Source: Actinernus sp. WN-2022
Taxonomy: Eukaryota; Cnidaria; Anthozoa; Actiniaria; Actinernidae
NCBI GenBank assembly: GCA_030867875.1
Contig: JAOWCC010001751.1
Span: 23,118,369 to 23,182,368 of the forward strand
Direction of reading: 5' to 3'
Length of the DNA: 64,000 nucleotides
Shown here: one piece after another, positions 44,326 through 55,482 of the stretch
Layout: the number at the start of each line of letters is the position of its first letter
How positions within the stretch are numbered: position 1 is the stretch's first letter
The notes under the pieces: model-generated
What the model was told of the DNA's origin: nothing
What the model saw: the letters and a program-made list of their open reading frames with translations, nothing else
Databases searched by the model: none
Position numbers and translations under genes: made by a program

Positions 44326-44774
44326 AATTCAGAGACTGAAAAAGCGGTTTTTTATAGTTCAGTTTCATGCTTGAATACTAGTAATGCGTTTCATGAATAC
44401 TTAAAATTTTGTGTAGATAGTGAAAAGACTAGTGTCAGAGCGTTAAAGTAGTTTTGTTGTAACGCATTTTAGTACGTTTATATCATCCAGGTTATAAGCC
44501 CTCGGGCTTGTAATAGGGATTTGACGATGTTAATAATATTGATGGGAGATTTAGTTCACACAATTAGCTAGAATAGTTAGATCGCCGATTGCGCGTTGCG
44601 GGAGGAGTTTGTATGTGTAATTTGTTCGCCAGTTAGGTCGGGTAAAAGTGCACTGGAAGATCTGAAATTCAAAAATGTTGACAGTTTGTTGAGTATTCGT
44701 TATGTTTGTGTCACTTAAGACACAGTTGCGTGACTATGGAACTTGCCACAAAACGTGTTATGCTTGCGTTACAG

Positions 44775-44892
44775 GTCCTACTCTACATGGATGGCCTTCA
44801 CGGCAAATGGCCCATCGATCAAATTAAAGCCGTGTTTTCACGGAGATATCTCTTACAAAATTGCGCCGTTGAGGTCTTCTTTGCAAATGGAA
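44775..44892 (+). CDS. NBEA: neurobeachin exon, PH-like domain (exon 18)
   Basis: It encodes VLLYMDGLHGKWPIDQIKAV, FSRRYLLQNCAVEVF and FANG. The GLHGKW and FSRRYLLQN motifs are diagnostic of the NBEA/LRBA subfamily. Acceptor cttgcgttacag, donor GGAA|gtaagt, phase 0 in and phase 1 out. Confidence 0.96.
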
Positions 44893-45018
44893 GTAAGTCA
44901 CGTGTTTTCCGCCGTAATGCACGCTTCCTTATGTTTCTAGTTTACACGACTTCAGTTCAGGCCGAAATGTCGTTATTCATCGTCACCTGGTTACCAGCAC
45001 CATCATTATCATCATCAT

Positions 45019-45338
45019 TAGAGCAGGTTTCAATTGACTGTAGCAAAACCAAAACTAAAGCAATTCATTACAACGAAGCAATTACAACGAACCAATCACG
45101 AACTAAAGTGAATACCGATTGGTTTCACTGGCATGAGAAAGCAACCAATCAGGAGGAAAAGTAAACGCAATCGTGGATTGATGGCGTGATGGACCAAAAC
45201 CAAAACCACGATTGGTTTTACTCTGGAATTTGATTCGCTGACTGATTACAAAACATTTTCAGCCAATAGAAAAGCTAAGTAAACGCAAAACCAAAGCAAT
45301 CATGGAAAACCTTCGACACTCAATTGAAACCTGCTCTA
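45019..45338. mobile_element. TIR-2 family MITE, copy 3
   Basis: Ends TAGAGCAGGTTTCAATTGA and TCAATTGAAACCTGCTCTA are inverted repeats. Confidence 0.88.
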
Positions 45339-45360
45339 TCATCATTACCATCGTCACCGT

Positions 45361-45618
45361 TAGCGCGGTTTTCAGTTGAGTGTAGTAAAATCAAACGTAA
45401 ATTACCCACAGCCAGCCAATCATAGGAGCGAGTAATCACAAGTAACTCATAAATGGCTTCCCTGTGAGCCAATGACAAACCAAAGCAAAACCAATACCAA
45501 TTTGCGTTTGGTTTTACTTTGGATTCTGATTGGTTGGTTTACTTTCTCAGCCAATAGGAGAGCTTAGTAAACGCAAGACCAAAACACTAGCTTCCGACAC
45601 TAATTGAAATCCGCTCTA
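45361..45618. mobile_element. TIR-2 family MITE, copy 4
   Basis: It lies only about 20 bp after copy 3. Its interior is nearly identical to copy 2 (20631-20885), for example the shared block CCAGCCAATCATAGGAGCG. Confidence 0.88.
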
Positions 45619-45629
45619 TCATCACCAAC

Positions 45630-45657
45630 ATCATTATTATTATTATTATTATTATTA
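45630..45657 (+). repeat. (ATT)n microsatellite
   Basis: About nine ATT units. Confidence 0.95.
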
Positions 45658-46100
45658 GGGAATTTAAGATACGACGACTACGGTCTACGACTACGGACGC
45701 GTGCCAATAAAGGACTTGAACGAGACACTCTCGTTGGTTTCATTGCACCGTAGCGAGTCCACGACGGTGAGAAGTCGGCGTGTTTTTCGTAGTCACCACA
45801 ACAGAGTACGTTAGTCGGATTTAATGTAAGAAAGTCACCACTCTTTTGGATATTTCAATAGCTAACATTTAAAATAGACAATAAATTGCTTTCTGTTCGA
45901 GTTTACAGCATTTCTGGGCATTGCTTATGTGGGAATTTTGGGTCAATTCGGTCGGCAACGCGATGGCTTCACCTCAGTCTCGCCAAAACGTTGAAATTTT
46001 CGCGCCATTCTTTGCGTACTCGGCCAAGTACTCTAGCCGACCGCTAGGCACGTCCAACCGTAGTCGTAGTCCGTGGTCGCCATATCTTAAATCCGCTATT
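45658..46100. mobile_element. TIR element with repeated GACTACG motifs
   Basis: The left end GGGAATTTAAGATACGACGA and the right end TCGCCATATCTTAAATCCGC are inverted repeats with a few mismatches; ACGACTACGG/CCGTAGTCGT blocks are mirrored inside. Confidence 0.75.
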
Positions 46101-46347
46101 GTCATGCGTTGTACGGTTTCCAACTAATATTTCTGCAGCTGCATAATGTGGTTGCCATAAACTTTAAGCTTGAAGTTGACGTTATTTGAAGCACTTATTC
46201 AACGAATGTCTACTTGCGTCTTCCTGTGTTCTTACCTCTCTCTCCATTTTGCGAGCTTCGGAATTTTGCTGTCGCTGACAGATAAGATAGAGCAGAGTAC
46301 ATTATTTAATTAGTGACTGACACGCTTTGATACCTTATCATTTTAAG

Positions 46348-46450
46348 CGTCTGCGATGTTCAAGTTTTCCGAACAAGAGACGGTCAAGAAGGTTGTAAGA
46401 GCTCTTCCCCCTGTAGGGGTGGGCACGTATTACGGAATTCCACAAACAAG
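46348..46450 (+). CDS. NBEA: neurobeachin exon, end of the PH-like domain (exon 19)
   Basis: It encodes [20 protein letters not shown] and [14 protein letters not shown], matching vertebrate TSVMFNFPDQATVKKVV and PRVGVGTSYGLPQ. Acceptor tcattttaag, donor ACAAG|gttagt, phase 2. Confidence 0.94.
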
Positions 46451-46545
46451 GTTAGTGATGCTATTCTTATAATTTAATTCGTCGTACCGTATAATTTACC
46501 CACATAGCACTTAGAAGATTTGGCTCATTTTAAACGTGCATTACG

Positions 46546-47190
46546 AAATCGAATTGGAATTTATGTTAGTATTTCGGGAGGGAGGAAAACCGGAGAACCC
46601 GGAGAGAAACCTCGGAGCAAGGGTGAGATACCAACAAACTCAACTCACATATGTGATGCCGAGTCCGGGAATCGAACCCAGGCTACAGAGGTGAGAGACG
46701 AGCGCTTTGTGCATGTTAAGCCGGAGGGAGGGGGGGTCGGGCAGATGTGCGGCATTTGACTTTTTTCGAGAATTTTTGGTCAAATTCCCCACCCTGGGAA
46801 AAAAAAAATGGTCAATTGTGATCATGGGCAACGAAATTTTTCCTTAAGGTATATCTATACAGCTGAGACAATGGGGGAACTGGAGGTGATCCCAAATAAA
46901 TGTGAAGCGGTCTTTTTAACTTATGAAAACAGATAAAAACGCATTTTTGAAATTCATACCTTCCAACATCCAAGATGGCGACTCGGGAAACAAGAGACTA
47001 GGACACAGTCCTCAAGCGGTTGAATTCAAATGTCCACACCCTGTGGCAAAGCTTGTAATCAAATTCCCCAGGGTGGGGATGCCAAGATTTATCAAATGCC
47101 GCACATCTGCCCGAGACCCCCCCTCCCCCCCTGCGGCTTAACATTGATACATGCATTACCACTCGGCCACTCTTGGTCCCACAATTCGTT
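46546..47190 (-). repeat. SINE-B copy 4, split by a TIR element
   Basis: The body and B-box region lie at 46546-46712. The outer head sequence resumes at about 47153-47175 (reverse of the A-box side, ttaccactcggccac), with a 0.42-kb TIR element in between. Confidence 0.7.
46718..47141. mobile_element. TIR element inserted in SINE-B copy 4
   Basis: Terminal inverted repeats of about 40 bp begin GTTAAGCCGGAGGG and end CCCTGCGGCTTAAC. The mirrored blocks GGGCAGATGTGCGGCATTT and AAATGCCGCACATCTGCCC are clear. No transposase is present. Confidence 0.8.
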
Positions 47191-47755
47191 GATGTAAATT
47201 GAAGTTAAGATGACACTGATGGATTTGCTTCGATCGCTAACCGTATAGTTTTACGTAGAATTCTTTCTTCAATCTTACCAGGTTCTTTGGGCTATTTACA
47301 AGACTTTTACAGTCGAACCCCACTTTACGGAAACTTCTTTGTTACGAACGATTTTTTGAGTCCCGACTGGCTGAAAGCCTGTACATTTCCTCTCTCTAGA
47401 CTAACCCGTTCCCGGCCACTGTTTCACCAAAGTGTGACTTCTAAAACAAAACTAAAGTACGAAGGAAAAATCAGCAGAACAAAAACGTCCGTTTGACTGG
47501 ATTTTAATGTCTCAAGAGACATGAGCAGCATTTGAAGGGTTTTCAAGGCCTGGCAGTCTGATTGGTTTAGTAAGTTTCGTTATGTCAGCTAGCGTCAGCT
47601 ACATGAAAACTCACCAAAGTCTCCAAAAACGTTATTAAGAGTTCGTCAGCGATATATATACACGATTGAATGTTTTTCTAGGTTATGTTAAGAGTCACGG
47701 GGGGTAATAAGGTAGCAACGCTTTGAACATTTGTTTCGATGTTTTTGTGTTTTAG

Positions 47756-47871
47756 GGCGGCGTCCCTCTATTCACCTAAACGATTGTTTCAAAAATCCAC
47801 GATGACGTCACGATGGCAGAGAGGGGAAGTGCAGAATTTTCAGTACCTCATGTACCTAAACACTATAGCAG
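47756..47871 (+). CDS. NBEA: neurobeachin exon, start of the BEACH domain (exon 20)
   Basis: It encodes AASLYSPKRLFQKSTMTSRW, then QRGEVQNFQYLMYLNTIA, corresponding to the vertebrate TQRWQ(R/H)REISNFEYLMFLNTIAG segment. Acceptor gttttag, donor GCAG|gtaagt, phase 1. Confidence 0.96.
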
Positions 47872-48017
47872 GTAAGTTGCTGGTTCATCAAATAACGAAA
47901 GGAATTGAAAATCCTGCTTATAAGCTCTGAGGTAATAAAACTTTGCAGGGGTTCAAGGGTGGCTAATAACCCCGGGGAAGGGGGACTGAAAAACGGGATG
48001 ATAAAAACGTTCTGAAA

Positions 48018-49854
48018 TGCGTTAAACAAGGACCCGCACTATAAAAAGGCATCAACCAGATTGAAGAAGCCTTTGTCAAGTGAACATCTCTGTTCATATG
48101 TTAACAATGATGTATGTTAAACAAGGACACGTACTATAAAAGGCATCAATTAGGTTGAAGACACCTTCAGTTGTCAATCAGCCTTTGTCAAGTGAACATC
48201 TCTGTTCATATGATAACAATGATGTATGTTAAACAAGGACACGTACTATAAAGGGTCTCAACCAGGTTGAAACACCTTCAGTTGTCAATCAGTCTTTGTC
48301 AAGTGAACATCTGTTCATATGATAACAATGATGTATGTTAAACAAGGATCCGCACTATAAAAGGGCATCAACCAGGTTGAAGACACCTTCATTGTCAATC
48401 AGCCTTTGTCAAAGTGAACATCTCTGTTCATATGATATCAACCAGGTTGAAGACACCTTCAGTTGTCAATCAGCCTTTGTCAAGTGAACATCTCTGTTCA
48501 TATGATAACAATGATGTATGTTAAACAAGGATCCGCACTATAAAAGGGCATCAACCAGGTTGTAGACACCTTCAGTTGTCAATCAGCCTTTGTCAAGTGA
48601 ACATCTCTGTTCATATGATAACAATGATGTATGTTAAACAAGGACACGTACTATAAAAGGGCATCAACCAGGTTGAAGACACCTTCATTGTCAATCAGTC
48701 TTTGTCAAGTGTACATCTCTGTTCATATGATAACAATGATGCATGTTAAACAAGGATCCGCACTATAAAAGGGCATCAACCAGGTTGAAGACACCTTCAT
48801 TGTCAATCAGCCTTTGTCAAAGTGAACATCTCTGTTCATATGATATCAACCAGGTTGAAGACACCTTCAGTTGTCAATCAGCCTTTGTCAAGTGAACATC
48901 TCTGTTCATATGATAACAATGATGTATGTTAAACAAGGATCCGCACTATAAAAGGGCATCAACCAGGTTGTAGACACCTTCAGTTGTCAATCAGCCTTTG
49001 TCAAGTGAACATCTCTGTTCATATGATAACAATGATGTATGTTAAACAAGGACACGTACTATAAAAGGGCATCAACCAGGTTGAAGACACCTTCATTGTC
49101 AATCAGTCTTTGTCAAGTGAACATCTCTGTTCATATGATAACAATGATGCATGTTAAACAAGGACACGTACTATAAAAGGGCATCAACCAGGTTGAAGAT
49201 ACCTTCATTGTCAATCAGTCTTTGTCAAGTGAATATCTCTGTTCATATGATAACAATGATGTATGTTAAACAAGGACCTGCACTATAAAAGGGCCTCAAC
49301 CAGGTTAACGACACCTTCAGTTGTCAATCAGTCTTTGTCAAGTGAACATCTCTGTTCATATGATAACAATGATGTATGTTAAACAAGGACACGTACTATA
49401 AAAGGGCATCAACCAGGTTGAAGACACCTTCAGTTGTCAATCAGTCTTTGTTCATATGATAACAATGATGTATGTTAAACAAGGATCCGCACTATAAAAG
49501 GGCATCAACTAGGTTGAAGACACCTTGATTGCCAATCAGCCTTTATCAAGTGAACAGCTCTATTCAAAGCTCTGCAACATGTGGTGCTCCGCTTGAATGA
49601 TCTCTGACATTTGGTATCGCTCAAAATTCAAATCGAAAAGTATAAAAATACATTCTAAAAATACATTAAATAGCGAGCAACTAGCTTCCTGCTGTTTACT
49701 TTCTTTGGCTTATTTTAATTTTAGCTTCAGCAATTTAGTATTCTAACAGGAGACTGATTACTTGCTTGACTGTTATGATTTTGATATTCAAAAAGTGGGA
49801 AGGGGAAGGGTCTTGACCCTTTTATAGTGCGGGTCCTTGTTTAACAGAAAACTA
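48018..49854. mobile_element. TIR-7 element expanded into a satellite
   Basis: The left end GTTAAACAAGGACCCGCACT and the right end AGTGCGGGTCCTTGTTTAAC are perfect inverted repeats. The terminus and adjacent 80 or so bp are tandemly amplified into about 13 units; the 300 bp before the right end match the single-unit copy at 19049-19430. Confidence 0.9.
48110..49530 (+). repeat. about 113-bp satellite with 408-bp higher-order repeats
   Basis: Units start GTTAAACAAGGA and carry CACTATAAAAGGGCATC, TTCAGTTGTCAATCAGC and GATAACAATGATGTATG. Two consecutive blocks, 48337-48744 and 48745-49152, are each 408 bp and share the same unusual junction (CATATGATATCAACCAGG), giving a higher-order repeat. 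Confidence 0.92.
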
Positions 49855-49924
49855 CGGTACGGACCAATAACCCTAACCCTAGTATTTGGCTATAAAATCC
49901 TTAATAATACACATGCAACGAGTT

Positions 49925-50235
49925 CTCGAATTTGATTGGCTGAGAGCAGCTGTATTTATGCTAAACACCAGTGCCGAATCATGTAATACCAGTGCCGAAT
50001 CATGTAATATCTGAGTGCCAAATCATGTAATACCTCAGATGTGAACAAACTATACCCAACCAGAACTCATGAATTGGATTGACTGCATGAGAGCAGCTGT
50101 TTTTATGCTAAACACCAGTGTCAAATCGTGTAATACCAGTGCCAAATCATGTAATACCTGAGTGCCAAATCATGTAATACCTCAGATGTGAACAAACTAT
50201 ACCCAACCAGAACTCATGAATTGGATTGACTGCGT
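49925..50235 (+). repeat. about 150-bp tandem duplication
   Basis: The segment with GAGAGCAGCTGT, GCCAAATCATGTAATACC and CAACCAGAACTCATGAATTG occurs twice; the (TGCCAAATCATGTAATAC) subunit is itself repeated. Confidence 0.88.
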
Positions 50236-50499
50236 GGCGACGGTGTTTCCAAACTTTTGCAACAATGTCGAACAATAACAAATAGAGATTTCCACATTTA
50301 CAGCCGGGAGAAGTTGAAAAAGTGAAGCAAAATCTTTGAATAACATCACGACAAAAAGCACAAATATACGCGCATGAATATTATTAACAAGTAATCATAT
50401 GGCTTTCTCGTGCAATTCGGGATTAATTTGAACTCATGAGATTTTTCAAAGAGTTCAAATTGCATTCGCCCATCACTCGTTCAAATTAATGCCGAATAG

Positions 50500-50790
50500 G
50501 CCCTTTGCAGCTGACCAATCACGTGGTTGTACATGGAGAGCAAAAATAATCTGACTTCATATATTCAAAGGCCTTGTACGAGATCGGTAGTGTTATTAAC
50601 AAAATCCGTTTGTAAATGCTATGTTCCACCTCCAATCGATTGTCTATCTTCCTAAAACTGCGTTTTCAAAAAAATAGCTTGCTCTCCAGCATCCATGGCA
50701 ATGCCTTTCCCATGGGGATCACGAGCTCCATTCATTCGTTGATGAAGTTATGTATTTTATCAGCACGTGACTGCTAGCTGCAAAGGGCAT
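50500..50790. mobile_element. TIR-11 element, copy 1
   Basis: Ends CCCTTTGCAGCTGACCAATC and GACTGCTAGCTGCAAAGGG; interior block TGTTCCACCTCCAATCGATT shared with two other copies. Confidence 0.82.
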
Positions 50791-51047
50791 ATTGCACTCG
50801 AATCCATAGGTTTACCATTACTAGTTTGCCTCGGTTGCTCATTTCAGATCACCTGATTTTTCCCTTCAGTAATGTTTTTTTCTGTATCCCAGGCGGAAAT
50901 GTATAAGTTTCTAGAATTCGAAAACAAAGCACTGAATCCTCTGGAGAGATGTCACGTGGTCTGAAATTAGGCAATCAAAGAGGCAAGCTGAATGGGTCAA
51001 TTGTCTAGAATTCTTGAATCTTGCTCCTTGTTGCTGTTACTCCACTT

Positions 51048-51458
51048 AAAGCCTGGTTTCCATATAGTCGTCCGAGTCGTCTCAAAATATATTCAGGCGA
51101 CCGGGACGATCATATGGAAACACTATGAGGCGATCGCAAACGACTCGGACGACCCGGGTCGTCCCGATAGAATTGAGTTATATCCGGACGACTGGGACGA
51201 CTGACAACGAACTGAAGCGATCGTATGGAAACTACCCTCAAACGACCGGGACGACCCAAACATATCCCAGAATACACTTGGATATCCCAGAGTTCATAGC
51301 AAATTGTATGCTTTTAAAATGGCGGCGTCTGAGCAGTTCGTTTGGGACGACTGGGACGACCATATGGAAACTGCTGGGTCGTTCCGGTTGCCTGAAGATA
51401 TTTTGGGACGACTGGGACAACCAGGACGACTCGGACGACTATATGGAAACCAGGCTTA
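51048..51458. mobile_element. TIR element rich in GGACGACT motifs
   Basis: Ends TAAAGCCTGGTTTCCATATA and TATATGGAAACCAGGCTTA are perfect inverted repeats, extended by GTCGTCCGAGTCGTC / GACGACTCGGACGAC. The interior repeats GGGACGACTGGGACGA. Confidence 0.92.
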
Positions 51459-51621
51459 AGACATCCAAGCCCACGACGTGCACCATTTTTGTATGAAACT
51501 TCCGTTTGTGTTTGTTACCTAGTGACATCCTTTTCGTTGCTACACGTACTGAACCAAGCATCATAAAGAAACAGCGTATGGACCACTGAACGCAGTACTA
51601 AGATTCCATCTTATTATATAA

Positions 51622-51867
<246 letters not shown>

Positions 51868-52233
51868 TGAGTTATATCTCATCACGGCTAGTGAAAAGGG
51901 AAATACTAGAGGATAAAATAAAACAAAAAAAACTATTTTTTTGTTACATTGAAACGTCATCTGGTAGTGATGGGCAAATCTTGATGCACCAGATGTAGGT
52001 ATTCTTTTTCTTGGGAAAAATACCAGAATGGGAAAAGAAGAGCGAAATAAAATGATAGTCAGGGTAAAAAAGGGAGAGAATGTCTCGGTTGTGAACTCGA
52101 ACTCATGGCCTTGTGAACTGGGAAATCGTAAGTTGAGAGAGCGCGCTGTTCGGCTGTCCTATTGTTCGGAGAAAAGGTGCTAGAAATAGTAGAGGTGTGC
52201 TGGTCGTCGCGTGGCAGGTGGAGGGCGGTTGGA

Positions 52234-52262
52234 CGGACGGACGGACGGACGGTGGTTGGACG
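52234..52262 (+). repeat. (GGAC)n microsatellite
   Basis: Six or so GGAC units in the intron after exon 21. Confidence 0.9.
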
Positions 52263-52825
52263 GATAGACGGTGCTGCGCTCGCGCGAGCCAAAAACAGGA
52301 GCTTCGCTATGAATGGTGTCCGTGGATCGCTTTTTAGTTTTCCGTGCGCAGTGTCAAAAGATTAACTCGTTATATCAGTTAAACATTGATACAGCTGCAA
52401 AGATGAATCTTCATCCAAATATTTATCAAAGTTTGGTGTTTCTATCAACGTTTGGCTCAGTGTTGTCAGGTTGTATCCAGCCATGTAACGTAGTGGCTGA
52501 TTAACAGAGAGAAAACTATGAAAATCCTGTTCTACAAGAACTGCTCAGTTTCTCGTTTTCTGATTGGCTGACATACCGCTGACATACTGCGGTAGATTGC
52601 TTGATCTCGCGCGCTAGAATCACCCCGCAATTTCCCTCGTCTTCAAGACTTTGCCGCATAACAATTTTAAGCTTGTTGTTGTAAATTATAGATTTACGAT
52701 AGTTTATCGTGATATATGCTCCTTTTTTCCACGTTTTTCGTCATTGCATGCTCAAAATTTCGGTCGTGGATTCACGACGGAGGCGTTAGCCGAGGACATA
52801 CCACGGTCAACTATCGTAAATTTCT

Positions 52826-53162
52826 TAGAGCGGTTTTCGATTGAGTGTCGAAAGTTAACAAGTGATTGCTTTGGCTTTGCGTTCGCTTAGCTTTTCAAAA
52901 TTATCAGCCAATCAAGTTCTAAGCTAAAATCAAACATTATTTTAGTCCGTCACGCAATCAAGTTTCGTTTTAGCGAGATGACTTCAGTTCGTGATTGGCT
53001 CGTTATGTTTTACTTGCTTGTGATTGGCTCGTTATGTTTTACTTGCTTGTGATTGGCTCGTTATGTTTTACTTGCTTGTGATTGGCTCGTTATGTTTTAC
53101 TTGCTTGTGATTGGCTCTGTGATTACTCTGGTTTGGGTTTTACTCATTTGAAAACCGCTCTA
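52826..53162. mobile_element. TIR-2 family MITE, copy 5, with internal tandem array
   Basis: Ends TAGAGCGGTTTTCGATTGAG and TTTGAAAACCGCTCTAA. It contains a 29-bp tandem array and ends about 54 bp before exon 22. Confidence 0.85.
52992..53118 (+). repeat. 29-bp tandem repeat in TIR-2 copy 5
   Basis: Four to five units of TGATTGGCTCGTTATGTTTT plus ACTTGCTTG, essentially identical to one another, so recently amplified. Confidence 0.92.
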
Positions 53163-53216
53163 ATTAGGCTGTTTAATTTGCATTATTAAGCGCTCGCTCC
53201 GGCATTTTTTTTCCAG

Positions 53217-53360
53217 CCTATCGGTGTTCTGAATCCTAACCGTCACGTGCAGTTCATTGAGCGTTATTCATCCTGGGACGAAAATGACGACATCCCTCCC
53301 TTCCATTACGGCACTCATTACTCCACTTCAGTATTCACACTCGCCTGGCTTATTAGACTG
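53217..53360 (+). CDS. NBEA: neurobeachin exon, BEACH core (exon 22)
   Basis: It encodes [20 protein letters not shown], then [20 protein letters not shown], a near match to [24 protein letters not shown]. It is flanked very closely by mobile DNA: one TIR element ends about 54 bp upstream and another begins 10 bp after the donor CTG|gtaaga. Confidence 0.96.
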
Positions 53361-53370
53361 GTAAGATAAA

Positions 53371-54431
53371 GAGGTTATTACTCGGAAAGTTGTGTAATAC
53401 AGCTGGGTATTTTTCCTGTCAGTTTTATTTTTTCGAGCCCGAAAGGCGAGTACAAATTCCCAGCCGTATTACATAATTTTCCGTGTAATAAATTGTTTAT
53501 TATACAACTTCTAACACGGAAAAAAGTTTTATTTTCGCTTATACCTTACAGCTCTGTTTGAAGAAACTATCTTGAGAGCAGAAATATCAGCCTTTTAGGA
53601 AGCCAAAGTTTATTATACAACTTTAACACGGAAAAAAGTTTTATTTTCGCTTATACCTTACAGCTCTGTTTGAAGAAACTATCTTGAGAGCAGAAATATC
53701 AGCCTTTTAGGAAGCCAAATGTCGGGGGCGCTCGCGCTGAAAAATATTATTTTCGCGCGGTTAAAGTTGATTGGCTATTACTCAATCAGCCTCATTTTGA
53801 TTGGCTCGCGCGCTTAAAAACCGTTTAAGTGTTGAATAAACCTGTGCAAACCTGTTTGTGACCCGCGTAATACGCTCGCATATTTGCACTCGTTTTATCC
53901 TGTATTTGCACTCGAAAACGGCAAGTCATATAATAAGCAATTATTGGACGAGGCTGAGCAAAATATGATGAATTGTCTGTAGCGAGACACAGACAAATCA
54001 TCATATTTTGCGATAGTCGGAGTTCCAATAATTGTTTTAGTATCCAGTGTTTTTGTTACCTTTGGCATACAAAATGCTCGCAATTTCCTCCTCTGAACAC
54101 TCTGGAAACCGAGCGGCCATGTTGGATTTGTTGTTGAACAGCACTGAGCATGCTCACAACAATATCTGCCGGCAAACGCTTATTTGCTCGCAGTTATTTG
54201 CAGGTGAATCAACCAATCAGAATTTGGGATACTGAGGAACTGAATAATAATATGATGTATTATTATACGACTTGGCGTTTACGAGTGCAAATACGGGCTA
54301 AAACGAGTGCAAATATGAGACCGTATTACACGGGTCACAAACCGGTTTGCACAGGTTTATTCAACACTTAAAATAAAACTGACTTGTAAAAATACCCAGC
54401 CGTATTACACAACTTTCCGTGTAATAACCTC
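53371..54431. mobile_element. TIR-5 family, copy 2, about 45-bp TIRs
   Basis: Left end GAGGTTATTACTCGGAAAG, right end CTTTCCGTGTAATAACCTC; the mirrored sequence continues through AATACCCAGCCGTATTACA. It starts 10 bp after the donor of exon 22. It has an internal tandem duplication and a secondary insertion (about 53938-54240). No transposase was found. Confidence 0.9.
53487..53720 (+). repeat. about 117-bp tandem duplication inside TIR-5 copy 2
   Basis: The segment from GTTTATTATACAACTT to TTTTAGGAAGCCAAA occurs twice in a row (from about 53490 and 53607), with almost no differences. Confidence 0.9.
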
Positions 54432-54895
54432 CTTTTTATATAATTATGTTAAGAACGCACGAAATACGCACAAGACTGTACCGGACATGAGAACGTATTT
54501 CGGGTAGTAACAGTCAAATGGCTTCCCATCATCATCTCTCGAGCGGGCACGCAAGTTGTTTGGTTATTATGGAAAGATAATTTCGTTTCTTGGCTGAAAT
54601 TATATAGTAAACAACTTATTCGTTGACTAAACTTCCAATACGGCTGTGTATTTTTACTCTTCATTCGTATTTTGCCTCGCCAAAATATCAACGACTCGTA
54701 AAAATACATAGCCGTATTAGATGCTTAGCCCGATTGATAACCTCAATGTATTATTCTGATAAGCTTAACCACGCATCTTCTGCTAACGTCAACCAAAATG
54801 GCGGCGATGACGTCACTGAAAGTTCTGGACAAACCAACTCCTCAAGGTTTTTGTCAGTTTTACTAATAACGATCCTCATCTCCCAAAGAGAATAG

Positions 54896-55152
54896 GTATT
54901 TTGCAGGAAACAGTCACGTGCTGATATACCACCTCAATACAAATTAATTGTCCTCGTGATCCCATGGGAAAGGCTTTACTAGATGGCAAACAACCTTCAA
55001 AGACACAGTTTTAGAATGATCGACGATCGATTGGAGGTGGAAAATAGCATTTATACAAATACAATCTCGTACAAGTGCCTTTTAAATATATGAATTCAGA
55101 TTGTTTTGCCACCCAGACAACCACGTGATTGCATTCCTACAAAAGGCCCAAT
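54896..55152. mobile_element. TIR-11 element, copy 2 (reverse)
   Basis: Contains AATCGATCG..-like inverted interior (GATTGGAGGTGGAAAATAGC) and the ends TTTTGCAGGAAACAGTCACG / CAACCACGTGATTGCATT. Confidence 0.8.
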
Positions 55153-55362
55153 CTCTTCTTGCTATTATTTATGGTATACCTTCGATTTCCTAGAGCTGAA
55201 AGGGTGTGACACTCAGTCACCTTTGGAGACTGATTTCCAAAACTATCAAAGGGGTAGCTTACGACAGCAATCTAAACATGGCAAAAACCGTCCGGCAAAA
55301 TCCTACGTGAATAAAATCAGTTTTCCTGACTGTCCATTTATGCAGTATCCCTTTTTCCTTAG

Positions 55363-55482
55363 GAACCATTCGCGACACAGTTCCTAAACCTTCAAGGTGG
55401 TAAATTTGATCATCCCGGACGAACGTTCTGTTCCATACAAAGAGCATGGAATAACTGTCAGAGAGACACTTCAGATGTCAAG
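55363..55482 (+). CDS. NBEA: neurobeachin exon, BEACH core (exon 23)
   Basis: It encodes [31 protein letters not shown] and CQRDTSDVK. Vertebrate match: [20 protein letters not shown] and SQRDTSD. Exactly 40 codons, phase 0 in and out; acceptor cctttttccttag, donor AAG|gtgtgt. Confidence 0.96.

Larger units (their letters stand above)
28612..44774 (+). other. 16.2-kb neurobeachin intron hosting MAB21L
   Basis: A phase-0 intron that splits the PH-like domain between LDPK and VLLYMDGLHGKW. It contains the MAB21L gene, one TIR element near each side (28875-29084 and 38131-38282), then SINE-B sequence and a minisatellite only beyond 42.5 kb. It is by far the longest intron in the window. Confidence 0.9.

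Noticed and set aside
47305..47345. Second pogo-like element starting CAGTCGAACCCC
   Set aside because: Only one end could be recognised, so it is not listed as an element.
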